Source: Trueperaceae bacterium
GTDB lineage: Bacteria; Deinococcota; Deinococci; Deinococcales; Trueperaceae
Assembly: GCA_031581195.1 (NCBI GenBank)
Contig: JAVLCF010000006.1
Location: 1-37,659 of the forward strand
Direction of reading: 5' to 3'
DNA length: 37,659 nt
A program made the translations under genes and the position numbers. Numbering within the stretch: position 1 is the first letter of the stretch; each line of letters starts with the position of its first letter. The notes beneath the pieces were generated by a model. That model made no database searches. It was not told the DNA's origin and was given only the letters and a program-made list of their open reading frames with translations. Shown here piece by piece: positions 12,865 through 20,383 of the stretch.

Positions 12865-13926
12865 TCAGGCGCGCGCGGGGCGGGCGGCGTCCGGCGCGAC
12901 GTCCATGGCCGCGACCACCGCCATGTGCGGCATCGTGAGGGCGCTGATCCACACCAGGTACGTCGCGACGTACCCCTCCGCCCCGTCGATGCGCGGCGCG
13001 GCCCACGCCCACAACCCCACCAGGACGCCGATCGCCAGGACCGTCATCGGGGTCAGGTCGCGCGCGAGGCGCGCCCACCCGCGCGCCGTCCGGCCCTCCG
13101 CGACGTCCCGGCGCTCGCGCGGCCGGAGGACCAACAGGCGCACCAGGTGCCGCAGGGCGTGCCAGAACAGGAAGTACACGCCGATCGCCAGGTAGGGCGG
13201 GACGAGGAGGAACGTCGCCGCGAGCAGCGCGACCTCCGCGACGTCGAGCGTCACGCCGACCCGCGTCGGCCAGGCGCGCCGCAGCGTCGCGAGCCACCCC
13301 AGGCCGCTCCCGACCAGCAGTGCGGCCGTCACCAGGCGGACCGGGGCCGCGCCGGGGTCCGGGAGGGCGCCGCCCGCCCCGACCGCCGTCGCGGCGTGCT
13401 CCAGCAGGCCGGCGACGACGTCGGGGTACGCCAGGACCGGGATTGCGACCGGCAGCGCGCCGCGGAGCGCGCCCGTCGCGAGGGCGTCGCCCCACCCCAG
13501 GGCGCGGCGCCCCAGGTGCAGCTGCAGGAAACGCAGGTCCCCCTGCCCCCAGTGCGCGACCGTCGCGACCAGGAACGCCGCGAAGGCGGCGGCGGGCGCG
13601 ACCGTCCACGCCGCCAACGTCGCGACGGCGAGCGCCAGGTACGCGCCCAGAAACGCCGTCACGCCGGCCGGCGTGCGGCCCCACGCGAACCCGACGCGGG
13701 CGGGGACGACGTGATCGAGGGCGCCGTGCGGGAGGCCGAACGCGACGATGCCGATCAGCAACGGCGCGAACATCGCGGCCGCCGCCGCGTCGGGCGCGAG
13801 GACCGCCAGCGCGACCGCCGACGCCACCAGCCCCCACCCGGTGGCGGCCACCGCGAGGGACAGCCGCGCGAACGGAGCCGCGTCGGCCGACGGTGCGTGC
13901 GGGCCCCCCGCCGTCGTCTGCATCAC
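12865..13926 (-). CDS. blh: Brp/Blh-family beta-carotene 15,15'-dioxygenase
   Basis: 353 residues from GTG 13926 (ATG 13923 is one codon later; the -10 box 6 nt upstream favours the GTG). An integral membrane non-haem iron enzyme that splits beta-carotene into two retinals. The family histidine motifs are all present: FGLPHGALDH (residues 63-72), TVAHWGQGD near 152, YFLFWHALRHL near 265-275 and LTMPHMAVVAA near 335. Hydrophobic stretches give about eight or more membrane helices. Retinal implies a rhodopsin, but none is encoded here. The gene stands alone, between a convergent glycosyltransferase and the hslVU operon. Confidence 0.85.
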   Translation of the reverse strand: MMQTTAGGPHAPSADAAPFARLSLAVAATGWGLVASAVALAVLAPDAAAAAMFAPLLIGIVAFGLPHGALDHVVPARVGFAWGRTPAGVTAFLGAYLALAVATLAAWTVAPAAAFAAFLVATVAHWGQGDLRFLQLHLGRRALGWGDALATGALRGALPVAIPVLAYPDVVAGLLEHAATAVGAGGALPDPGAAPVRLVTAALLVGSGLGWLATLRRAWPTRVGVTLDVAEVALLAATFLLVPPYLAIGVYFLFWHALRHLVRLLVLRPRERRDVAEGRTARGWARLARDLTPMTVLAIGVLVGLWAWAAPRIDGAEGYVATYLVWISALTMPHMAVVAAMDVAPDAARPARA

Positions 13927-13932
13927 GGCCCG

Positions 13933-13938
13933 ACGCTA
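13933..13938 (-). promoter_or_regulatory. Leaderless -10 box of blh
   Basis: TAGCGT on the minus strand lies 6 nt before GTG 13926; no -35 consensus is evident. Confidence 0.55.
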
Positions 13939-14035
13939 CGCCCGGTCCGCCGCCGCGACCGTGTCGGTCCGCACCGTCGCGCCGCAGCATCGTGGCCGCC
14001 GCCACGAACTTCGCGGTGCGGGGGAGGCCGCGGCG

Positions 14036-15355
14036 CTACAGCACGTAGCGGGCGAGGTCCTCGTCGCCGACGACGTCGCCCAACCGGGCCCGTACGTACG
14101 CCTCGTCGATCGTGACCGCGCCCAGGTCGGTGCCGAAGGCGACGTCCTCCAGGACCCGCTCGAGGATCGTGTGGAGGCGCCGCGCCCCGATGTCCTCCAC
14201 CTCGCGGTTGACGCGTTCGGCGACCTCCGCGATCGCCCGGATCGCGCCGTCGTCGAACGTCAGGTCGGTGCCGTCGACCGCCAACAGGTCGACGTACTGC
14301 CGGGTGAGGGCGTAGCGCGGTTGCGTCAGGATGCGCTGCAGGTCGGTGGCGGTCAATTCGTCGAGCTCCACCCGGATCGGGAAGCGCCCCTGCATCTCTG
14401 GGATGAGGTCCGACGGGCGGTTCGACGCGAAGGCGCCGGCCGCGATGAACAGCACGTGGTCGGTGGCGACCATCCCCAGCCGGGTCTGGACGCGGGTGCC
14501 CTCCACGACCGGCAACAGGTCGCGCTGCACCCCCTCGCCGGAGACGTCCGCGCCGGCGGCGCGCTCGTCCCCGGCGATCTTGTCGATCTCGTCGAGGAAC
14601 ACGATGCCGCGGTTCTCCGCGCGATGGATCGCCTCGCTCGCCACCTCGTCGTCGTCCAGCAGCTTCTGCGCCTCGAGGTCCTGCAGGACCGTCCGCGCTT
14701 CGCGCACCGGGAGGCTGCGCCGCTGCGTTCCCTGCGGCCGCATCTTCTGGAACATCTCCTGCAGGTTCCGGCCGATCTCCTCCATGCCCGGCATGCCGAG
14801 CGGCGTGCCGGCCGGCTCCTCGGGCACCTCGATCTCGACGGTGCGGTCCTCGAGGTCGCCCTTGCGCAACAGCGCCCGCATGCGCTCCAGGCCCTCCTCG
14901 GTCCCGCCCGGCAGCAGCGCCTCCAGCAGCGCGCGCTCCGCGAGGGTGGCGGCCTCCTCGGCGACCTCCGCCTTCTTCTCCGCCTCGACGAGGGCGTGCG
15001 CCGCCTGCGCGAGGTCCCGCACGATCCCGTCGACGTCCCGCCCGACGTAGCCGACCTCGGTGAACTTCGTCGCTTCGACCTTCACGAACGGGGCGCGCGC
15101 CAACTTCGCGAGGCGCCGCGCGATTTCGGTCTTCCCGACCCCCGTCGGGCCGATCATCAGGATGTTCTTCGGGGTCACCTCGCCCTGCACGTCGGCGGGC
15201 AACGCCCGGCGGCGGACGTGGTTGCGCAGCGCCACCGCGACGCTGCGCTTCGCGGCGTGCTGCCCGATGATGTGCGCGTCGAGCGCCTCGACGATCTCGA
15301 GCGGCGTGAGGTCCGCGAGGTCCTTGCCCGGGCGCGCCACGAGGTCGCCGCTCAC
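14036..15355 (-). CDS. hslU: HslU, ATPase subunit of the HslUV protease
   Basis: 439 residues from GTG 15355, overlapping the end of hslV by 4 nt. HslU is the AAA+ unfoldase that feeds substrates into Hsl[31 protein letters not shown] is the family N-terminus, followed by Walker A GPTGVGKT (residues 69-76), the pore loop GYVGRD, an I-domain insertion of about 110-230 (charged, coiled-coil-like), Walker [13 protein letters not shown], sensor FIAAGAF and the arginine finger region [14 protein letters not shown]. The C-terminal tail LARYVL fits the HslV-docking tail of HslU. Length matches E. coli (443). Confidence 0.96.
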   Translation of the reverse strand: MSGDLVARPGKDLADLTPLEIVEALDAHIIGQHAAKRSVAVALRNHVRRRALPADVQGEVTPKNILMIGPTGVGKTEIARRLAKLARAPFVKVEATKFTEVGYVGRDVDGIVRDLAQAAHALVEAEKKAEVAEEAATLAERALLEALLPGGTEEGLERMRALLRKGDLEDRTVEIEVPEEPAGTPLGMPGMEEIGRNLQEMFQKMRPQGTQRRSLPVREARTVLQDLEAQKLLDDDEVASEAIHRAENRGIVFLDEIDKIAGDERAAGADVSGEGVQRDLLPVVEGTRVQTRLGMVATDHVLFIAAGAFASNRPSDLIPEMQGRFPIRVELDELTATDLQRILTQPRYALTRQYVDLLAVDGTDLTFDDGAIRAIAEVAERVNREVEDIGARRLHTILERVLEDVAFGTDLGAVTIDEAYVRARLGDVVGDEDLARYVL

Positions 15356-15945
15356 GCGGTCCCCTCCTCGCCGCCGTCGGGGTCCGCGGGGTCGGGCGCG
15401 TCGGGGTCGGTGGGGACCGCCAGGACGGTCGCTTCGCCGCTCGTGTAGACGTCGATGTCGCCGGCGATGCGGATCGCCTCCCGCGCGATGCGAGGGGCGC
15501 TCAGGTCGGTGTGCTCGAGGAGCGCCCGGGCCGCCGCAGCTGCGTACGCGCCGCCGCTCCCGACCGCCGCGACCGGCACGTCGGGGGCGACGACGTCGCC
15601 GGCGCCCGACAGGCTGAGGATGCGTTCGGCGTCGGCGACGAGGAGCATCGCCTCGAGGGTGCGCAGCGCCCGGTCGGTGCGCCACTCCTTGACGGTCTCC
15701 ACCGCGGCGCGCATGAGGTCGCCCTTCGCGCCGGCGAGGTACCCCTCGAACTTCTCCATCAGCGTGAAGGCGTCGCTCACCGCGCCGGCGAAGCCGGCGA
15801 CGACGGGGCCGCGGTCGAGGCGGCGGACCTTCACCGCGCCGCGCTTGACGATCTGGTCGCCGAGCGTCACCTGCCCGTCGCCCGCGAGGGCGCTCACGCC
15901 GTCCTTGTGGACGGCGACGATCGTGGTGCCGTGCATGCGCGTCAT
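15352..15945 (-). CDS. hslV: HslV, peptidase subunit of the HslUV protease
   Basis: 197 residues from ATG 15945; ATG 15936 is an in-frame alternative. HslV is a proteasome-like threonine peptidase forming double hexamers capped by Hsl[13 protein letters not shown] places the catalytic Thr after a short propeptide (MTRMHG or MHG) that must be removed, rather than directly after Met as in E. coli. [24 protein letters not shown] and [22 protein letters not shown] are family hallmarks. A D/P/E-rich C-terminal tail of about 20 residues is an extension. The -10 box TAGCCT, 7 nt before ATG 15945, favours the longer start. First gene of hslV-hslU. Confidence 0.95.
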   Translation of the reverse strand: MTRMHGTTIVAVHKDGVSALAGDGQVTLGDQIVKRGAVKVRRLDRGPVVAGFAGAVSDAFTLMEKFEGYLAGAKGDLMRAAVETVKEWRTDRALRTLEAMLLVADAERILSLSGAGDVVAPDVPVAAVGSGGAYAAAAARALLEHTDLSAPRIAREAIRIAGDIDVYTSGEATVLAVPTDPDAPDPADPDGGEEGTA

Positions 15946-15952
15946 GCCGCCG

Positions 15953-15958
15953 AGGCTA
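15953..15958 (-). promoter_or_regulatory. Leaderless -10 box of hslVU
   Basis: TAGCCT on the minus strand ends 7 nt before ATG 15945. No heat-shock CIRCE-type inverted repeat is visible in the gap to tdk. Confidence 0.55.
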
Positions 15959-16004
15959 CCGCGGACGCCGCCTCCGCCCCGCGGCCCGCGGCACGGGGCT
16001 GCGG

Positions 16005-16010
16005 TACCCT
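16005..16010 (+). promoter_or_regulatory. Leaderless -10 box of tdk
   Basis: TACCCT ends 7 nt before ATG 16018; there is no ribosome-binding site. Confidence 0.6.
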
Positions 16011-16017
16011 GGTCGGC

Positions 16018-16638
16018 ATGCAGGCGCACCCGTACGGCGGTGGGTGGCTCGAGGTGGTCGTCGGGCCGATGTTCAGCGGGAAGTCCGAGGAACTCATCCG
16101 GCGCGTCACCCGCGCGTTGATCGCGAAGCAGGCGGTGCAGGTCTTCAAGCCGGCGATCGACGACCGCTACGAAGCGATCGCGGTCGCGAGTCACGCCGGC
16201 CGGACGCTGGAGGCGGTCGCCGTCGACGGCGCCGCCGACGTCGCCGCGAAGGTGGCGGACGGCACCGAGGTCGTGGCGATCGACGAAGCGCAGTTCTTCG
16301 ACGACGCCCTCGTCCCCCTCGTGCAGGATTTCGCCGACGCCGGCAAACGGATCGTGGTCGCCGGCCTCGACCTCGATTTCCGGGGGGAGCCGTTCGGGCC
16401 GGTCCCGACCCTCCTCGCGCGCGCGGAGCACGTCGAGAAGCTCACCGCGATCTGCCGCTGCGGGGCGGCGGCGACGCGCACGCAACGCCTCATCGGGGGG
16501 CACCCCGCCCACTACGACGACCCGGTCATCCTCGTCGGCGCGCAGGAGCGCTACGAGCCGCGCTGCCGCCGCTGCCACGACGTGCCGCGCGCCGCGCGCG
16601 CCGCCCCGTTGTTCGCCGCGGCGACCGCGCGGTCCTGA
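16018..16638 (+). CDS. tdk: Thymidine kinase (type II, zinc-binding)
   Basis: 206 residues. It phosphorylates thymidine to dTMP with ATP, the salvage route. Walker A GPMFSGKS at residues 16-23, the catalytic/Mg site in AIDEAQFF near residue 88, the lasso region [12 protein letters not shown] near 118-129, and four cysteines for the structural zinc: C-x-C in AICRCG near 147 and C-x-x-C in CRRC near 184. Length is as usual for the family (about 200). It is divergent from hslV and ends 9 bp from the end of the convergent aspS. Confidence 0.95.
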   Translation: MQAHPYGGGWLEVVVGPMFSGKSEELIRRVTRALIAKQAVQVFKPAIDDRYEAIAVASHAGRTLEAVAVDGAADVAAKVADGTEVVAIDEAQFFDDALVPLVQDFADAGKRIVVAGLDLDFRGEPFGPVPTLLARAEHVEKLTAICRCGAAATRTQRLIGGHPAHYDDPVILVGAQERYEPRCRRCHDVPRAARAAPLFAAATARS

Positions 16639-16647
16639 CGCGCCCCG

Positions 16648-17964
16648 TCAGGGGTGCAGGCGGCTGCCGTCGCGCGGGAAGGCCCGCGCGAAGCGGACGT
16701 TGGGGAGGCCGACGAGGAGCGCCGTGAGGCGTTCGGTCCCGATCGCGAAGCCGCCGTGGGGCGGCATGCCGTGCCGGAACACCTCGAGGTACCCCTCGAA
16801 GCGGCCGGGGTCCATCCCGCGCTTCTCGAGCTCGCGCACGAGGACGTCGGGGTCGTGCACGCGTTGCCCGCCGGACGTGATCTCGGTCCCGCGGAACAAC
16901 AGGTCGAGCCCGCGCGTCAGCCCGTCGCCCGTCGGGAAGGTGTAGAACGGTCGGGCGGCTTCGGGGTAGCGCGTGACGAACACGAAGTCGCTGCCGTGCT
17001 CCTCCTTCGCCCAGCGCCCGACGAGGCGTTCCGCTTCGGGGTCGAGGTCCTTGCCGCCCGAGACGTGCCCGTAGCGTTCCTCGACGAGGGTGCGCGCCTC
17101 GAGCAGCGGGATGCGGGGGAACGGCGCGTCGGCGAGGGGCGGCTCCGCCCCGAGCCGCTCCAGTTCGCCCGCGGCGCGGTCCCAGGTGCGACGGACCATG
17201 CTGCGCAGCAGCTGCTCCTGGAGATCCATGACGTCGCCCTCGTCGCGGATGAAGCCCAGCTCGACGTCGAGGCTGAGGTACTCCGCGAGGTGCCGGACGG
17301 TGTGCGACGCCTCGGCGCGGAAGACCGGGGCGGTCTCGTAGACGCGTTCGAAGACCGCGACCATGATCTGTTTGTAGAGCTGCGGCGACTGCGCGAGGTA
17401 GGCGCGGGTGCCGTAGTAGTCGACCTCGAACAGGTCCGCGCCGCCCTCCGCGCCGGCGGCGACGAGTTTCGGCGTGAAGATCTCGGTGAAGGCCGCGTCG
17501 TCGAGGAACGCACGGAACGCCGCGACGAGCTCCGCGGCGACCTTGCCGGTCGCCTGCGCTTCGGGCGTGCGGACGGTGACGGCACGGTACTGCAGCAGCG
17601 TCTCCGGCGCGGCGTGCCAGGACGCCTTCGGGAGCTCCACGGGGGGCGGCACGGTGGCTTCGGCGAGGACGTCGAGGGCGTCCGCCTGCACCTCGTACCC
17701 GCCGGGCGCCTTCGCGGACGCGGCGACGACGCCGCGCACCTCCACCGCACTTTCGGGGAGGGGGATGGTGGCGTCGCGCAGGACGCACTGCGCGAGGCCG
17801 GAGCGGTCGCGCAGCACGAGGAAGCGCACCCCCCCGAGGTCGCGGCGGGCGTGCACCCACCCGCGCAGCAGGACGCGTTCGCCCTCGTGCGCGGCCAGGT
17901 CGCGCGCGAGGGTCCGGGGCGTGGGGTCGGGGCCGGTGTCGGGGGCGGGCGTGGAGTCGGTCAC
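16648..17964 (-). CDS. aspS: Aspartyl-tRNA synthetase, short archaeal-type (probably non-discriminating)
   Basis: 438 residues from GTG 17964, with GAAAGGA about 5 nt upstream as ribosome-binding site. Residues about 10-105 are the OB-fold anticodon-binding domain (LLRGWVHARRDLGGVRFLVLRDR); the class II catalytic core follows, with AQSPQLYKQIMVA and PVFRAEASHTVRHLAEY (motif 2), and HGGFAIGTERL (motif 3) near the end, closing in FPRDGSRLHP. It lacks the large GAD insertion of the ~590-residue bacterial AspRS. By family knowledge (the Thermus/Deinococcus AspRS2 type) such enzymes often charge both tRNA-Asp and tRNA-Asn with Asp, with GatCAB converting the latter; this is inferred here. AsnRS was considered, but the KQIM and GMPPHGG signatures are AspRS-like. 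A leader ORF and terminator lie immediately upstream. Confidence 0.9.
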   Translation of the reverse strand: MTDSTPAPDTGPDPTPRTLARDLAAHEGERVLLRGWVHARRDLGGVRFLVLRDRSGLAQCVLRDATIPLPESAVEVRGVVAASAKAPGGYEVQADALDVLAEATVPPPVELPKASWHAAPETLLQYRAVTVRTPEAQATGKVAAELVAAFRAFLDDAAFTEIFTPKLVAAGAEGGADLFEVDYYGTRAYLAQSPQLYKQIMVAVFERVYETAPVFRAEASHTVRHLAEYLSLDVELGFIRDEGDVMDLQEQLLRSMVRRTWDRAAGELERLGAEPPLADAPFPRIPLLEARTLVEERYGHVSGGKDLDPEAERLVGRWAKEEHGSDFVFVTRYPEAARPFYTFPTGDGLTRGLDLLFRGTEITSGGQRVHDPDVLVRELEKRGMDPGRFEGYLEVFRHGMPPHGGFAIGTERLTALLVGLPNVRFARAFPRDGSRLHP

Positions 17965-17996
17965 GGCGTTCCTTTCGGGAGGGGCGGTGGGGACGC

Positions 17997-18029
17997 AAAA
18001 GAACGACCCCCGGGCGGGCCCGGGGGTCG
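17997..18029 (-). terminator. Intrinsic terminator in the aspS leader
   Basis: On the minus strand an 11-bp perfect stem (18029-18019 with 18014-18004, CCCG loop) is followed by TTCTTTT (18003-17997). It lies after the leader ORF stop and 32 nt before aspS, so it would stop transcripts before aspS unless prevented. The 5' arm TCGACCCC (18030-18023) is also complementary to GGGGTCGA at 18070-18063 in the leader ORF. Confidence 0.85.
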
Positions 18030-18049
18030 ATGCGAGGCGGCGTGCGGCG

Positions 18050-18163
18050 TCACGCCCCAGGCTCGACCCCGCGCGGATTGTCGGTCCGCCCCTGATCGTT
18101 CGACGCCCACGCGGTGTGCGCGGGGGCGAACGTCGACGGGGTCGCGGGGCGGCGGGCGGTCAT
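18050..18163 (-). CDS. Candidate 37-residue leader peptide of aspS
   Basis: A 37-codon ORF, ATG 18163 to TGA 18052-18050, 7 nt downstream of a -10 box and so probably translated from a leaderless mRNA. Its sequence includes S-N-D-Q-G-R-T-D-N (residues 21-29): two adjacent Asn/Asp pairs in codons AAC GAT and GAC AAT, two of which end in T and are expected to be rare in such a GC-rich genome. Two 8-base segments inside it (18144-18137 and 18071-18064) are perfectly complementary, and the second can instead pair with the 5' arm of the following terminator. This is the layout of an amino-acid-sensing leader peptide. It is unlike any small protein I recognise; a chance ORF cannot be excluded. Confidence 0.6.
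   Translation of the reverse strand: MTARRPATPSTFAPAHTAWASNDQGRTDNPRGVEPGA
18063..18070 (-). promoter_or_regulatory. Candidate antiterminator segment of the aspS leader
   Basis: GGGGTCGA (minus strand 18070-18063, codons 32-34 of the leader ORF) is a perfect complement of TCGACCCC at 18030-18023, the 5' arm of the terminator. Pairing of the two would prevent the terminator. An overlapping CGGGGTCG (18071-18064) also pairs with CGACCCCG at 18144-18137 in codons 7-9. Confidence 0.5.
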
Positions 18164-18170
18164 GCGTGCG

Positions 18171-18200
18171 AGCGTAGCCCCCGCGCGACGCGCCCGTCAA
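18171..18200 (-). promoter_or_regulatory. Promoter of the aspS leader (-35 TTGACG, 18 bp, -10 TACGCT)
   Basis: On the minus strand TTGACG (18200-18195) and TACGCT (18176-18171) are 18 bp apart, and the -10 ends 7 nt before ATG 18163. It is the only protein-gene promoter noticed here with a clear TTGACG -35; the other three are those of the mini-RNA array. Confidence 0.75.
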
Positions 18201-18215
18201 CGCGGGGTCCGCCGG

Positions 18216-18668
18216 TCATCCCCCGGTGGCGCGTGGGGTGGGGGGTGCCGGGGGCGCGGCGTCGAGGGCGGTCCGGACGGCGGCGGCGAGCGGCGCGATG
18301 GGGCTGTACGCTGCGAAGGCGTCGGCGTCGAGCCACGCGTACGCCTCGTGCTCCGCACTGAGGACGACGGCGGGGTCCGGGGCCTGCGGGGTGGCGCGGT
18401 AGACGACGACGACCATCGGCTCGCCCGCCCGCGACGCGGCGTACGCCGTCCAGGGGCGCACCTCGACGGCGACGTCGAGGCCCGACTCCTCGCACACCTC
18501 GCGGCGGGCGGCGTCGCGGGGCGCTTCGCCCGGCTCGATGCGGCCCGACAGCGCCTCCCAGACGCCGGGGGCGGCCTCCGCGCCGGCGGCGCGCCGGAGC
18601 GCCAGCACGCGGCCCGCGTGGAGGACGAGGACGGCGACGGCGGCGACGTGGTTGGCGGCGTTCGGCAC
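18216..18668 (-). CDS. NUDIX hydrolase
   Basis: 150 residues from GTG 18668. NUDIX proteins hydrolyse nucleoside diphosphates linked to another group. The NUDIX box G-x5-E-x7-R-E-V-C-E-E-S-G-L is complete at residues 42-64 (GRIEPGE through REVCEESGL). The N-terminus AANHVAAVAVLVLHAGRVLALRRA forms the first strands of the fold. The substrate cannot be read from the sequence. A leaderless -10 box 7 nt upstream supports the GTG start and separate transcription from the phosphorylase gene that ends 26 bp before it. The last 20 residues are Ala/Pro-rich. Confidence 0.88.
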   Translation of the reverse strand: MPNAANHVAAVAVLVLHAGRVLALRRAAGAEAAPGVWEALSGRIEPGEAPRDAARREVCEESGLDVAVEVRPWTAYAASRAGEPMVVVVYRATPQAPDPAVVLSAEHEAYAWLDADAFAAYSPIAPLAAAVRTALDAAPPAPPTPRATGG

Positions 18669-18675
18669 GGCGGAC

Positions 18676-18681
18676 AGGGTA
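18676..18681 (-). promoter_or_regulatory. Leaderless -10 box of the NUDIX gene
   Basis: TACCCT on the minus strand ends 7 nt before GTG 18668, within the 26-bp gap after the phosphorylase gene. Confidence 0.55.
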
Positions 18682-18694
18682 GCCCGCCCGGCGC

Positions 18695-20383
18695 TCAGGG
18701 GCCGGCCTCCGCGATCCAGCGGACCTCGTACGGGGCGAGGTCGTGCGGGCCGGCCTGCCACCGCTCGCCGGTGAGCAGGTCGCGGCCGGCGGGGAGGTCC
18801 GCCCGCGCGTCGCGACCGGCGAGCTCGTGAACGGCGGTGACGGGCGCGTCGTCGCCCCGGCGGATCGCGAGGACGCCCGGCGGGGCGTCGGGGATCGCGT
18901 GGGGGGCGTTCGGGTGGAAGGCGGGGTGCGACCGCCGCGTGCGGAGCAGGTGCTGCAGAACGTGCAGGATGCGGGCGCGGCGCGAGGTGGGGTCGGCGAG
19001 CTCGCGGAGGGTGGCGTCGGCGTCGAGCTTCGCGCGGTTGATGGCGCGTGGCGTGCCGGTGGCGTGCGCCAGGTCCGGCGCGCCGCGCGAGCCCAGCAGG
19101 CTGTGCAGGTACAGCGCCGGCACGCCGGGGAGCGCCATCATGACCGCGTGCGCCGCGGCGAACCGGGCGACCTCGCGCTCGAGCGGTTCCTCGACGCTCG
19201 GCGTGCGCAGCGCGTCGAGGTAGCCGACGTTCAGTTCGTAGGGGGTCTCGCGGCCGTCCGCGTCGCGCTTCCGGCCGACCTGGCCGCCCAGGGCGAGGGT
19301 CCGCTCGACGAGGCGGTCGATCGCGTCGGGGGGCAGGATCGACTCGACGGCGCGCACGCCGATCCCGTCGTGGCTGGCGAGGAAGTTCAGGAACCACGTC
19401 GCGTCGCTCGGGGTGCGCAGGTCCGCCGCCCACGTTCGGAGGGGACCGACGTCGCCGGTCGTCATCGTGTGCAGGACGAGGGGCGGGAGGGCGAAGTTGT
19501 AGACCATCTGCGCTTCGTCGTCCCCCGACCCGAAGTACGCGACGTTCTCCGCGTGCGGCACGTTCGTTTCGGTGAGCACCACGACGTACGGGGCGGCGAC
19601 CTCGAGCACGGCGCGCAGGAGGCGGATCAGGCCGTGCGTGTGCGGGTGGTGCGCGCAGGGCGTCCCCAACTCCTTCCAGAGGTACGTCACGGCGTCCAGG
19701 CGCAGCACCTGCGCACCGTGCTCGACGTACGCGAGCAGGACCGAGACGATCTCGCGCAGGAGCGTCGGGTCGCGGTAGTCGAGGTCCACCTGGTCGGGTC
19801 CGAACGTCGTCCAGACCCAGCGGTCGCCGTCGTGGGCGGCGAACTTCGTGAGGAGCGGCGTCGTGCGAGGCCGCACGACGCCGCGCACGTCGGCGTCCGG
19901 CGCTTCGCTGCGGAACCAGGTGCGTTGCGGGGCGTCGCCGCGCAGGTAGGCGGCGAACCAGTCCCCCTGCGCCGAGGCGTGGTTCACGACCGCGTCCACC
20001 ATGAGGCGGTGGTGCGCGGCGAGGCCCTCGACGTCGCGCCACGTGCCGTAGCGCGGGTCGACGGCGTCGTAGCTCTTCACGGCGAACCCGTCGTCGGACG
20101 ACCAGGGGTGGAAGGGGAGGACGTGGACGGTGGAGACGGTGTCGGCGAGCGGCCCCTCGAGCCACGTCCGGAGGGTGCGGAGGGGGGCTTCGCCGTCGCG
20201 GCGGAGGGCGTCGGCGTACGTGATCAACAGCGCGTCGCGTTCGCTCATGCGCCGTGCGGGCGGGACGGCGGGGGCCGGGTGCGCCTCCCGGAACGCCGTC
20301 GCGACGCGCAGCAGGTCGTCGGCGAGGGCGTCGCCGACCTCGCCGTAGAGGCGTCGCGCTTCGCGCCGGACGGGGGCGCTCAC
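18695..20383 (-). CDS. GH13 sucrose-phosphorylase-like enzyme (possible glucosylglycerate phosphorylase)
   Basis: 562 residues from GTG 20383, overlapping the GT4 stop (GTGA). Subfamily GH13_18 enzymes split an alpha-glucoside with phosphate to glucose 1-phosphate. Seen: VHVLPFHPWSSDDGFAVKSYDAVDPRYGTW near residue 86, MVDAVVNHAS near 128 (region I), nucleophile D230 in VLRLDAV, acid/base E272 in VVLTETNVPH, and the third Asp D339 in ASHDGIG. The extra N-terminal helix region (1-85) and the match to the YcjM type make glucosylglycerate phosphorylase more likely than sucrose phosphorylase, but specificity is an inference. Last gene of the LacI/ABC cluster; imported glucosides are its likely substrate. 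Confidence 0.8.
   Translation of the reverse strand: MSAPVRREARRLYGEVGDALADDLLRVATAFREAHPAPAVPPARRMSERDALLITYADALRRDGEAPLRTLRTWLEGPLADTVSTVHVLPFHPWSSDDGFAVKSYDAVDPRYGTWRDVEGLAAHHRLMVDAVVNHASAQGDWFAAYLRGDAPQRTWFRSEAPDADVRGVVRPRTTPLLTKFAAHDGDRWVWTTFGPDQVDLDYRDPTLLREIVSVLLAYVEHGAQVLRLDAVTYLWKELGTPCAHHPHTHGLIRLLRAVLEVAAPYVVVLTETNVPHAENVAYFGSGDDEAQMVYNFALPPLVLHTMTTGDVGPLRTWAADLRTPSDATWFLNFLASHDGIGVRAVESILPPDAIDRLVERTLALGGQVGRKRDADGRETPYELNVGYLDALRTPSVEEPLEREVARFAAAHAVMMALPGVPALYLHSLLGSRGAPDLAHATGTPRAINRAKLDADATLRELADPTSRRARILHVLQHLLRTRRSHPAFHPNAPHAIPDAPPGVLAIRRGDDAPVTAVHELAGRDARADLPAGRDLLTGERWQAGPHDLAPYEVRWIAEAGP

Noticed and set aside
16648-17964. Asparaginyl-tRNA synthetase
   Set aside because: The short archaeal-type architecture is shared, but the SPQLYKQIM and GMPPHGGFAIGTERL signatures match AspRS.
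17961-18200. A 79-codon minus-strand ORF before aspS
   Set aside because: It is in another frame than the leader ORF, runs through the terminator hairpin into the aspS start and has no family features; the 37-codon ORF behind the -10 box is the better candidate.
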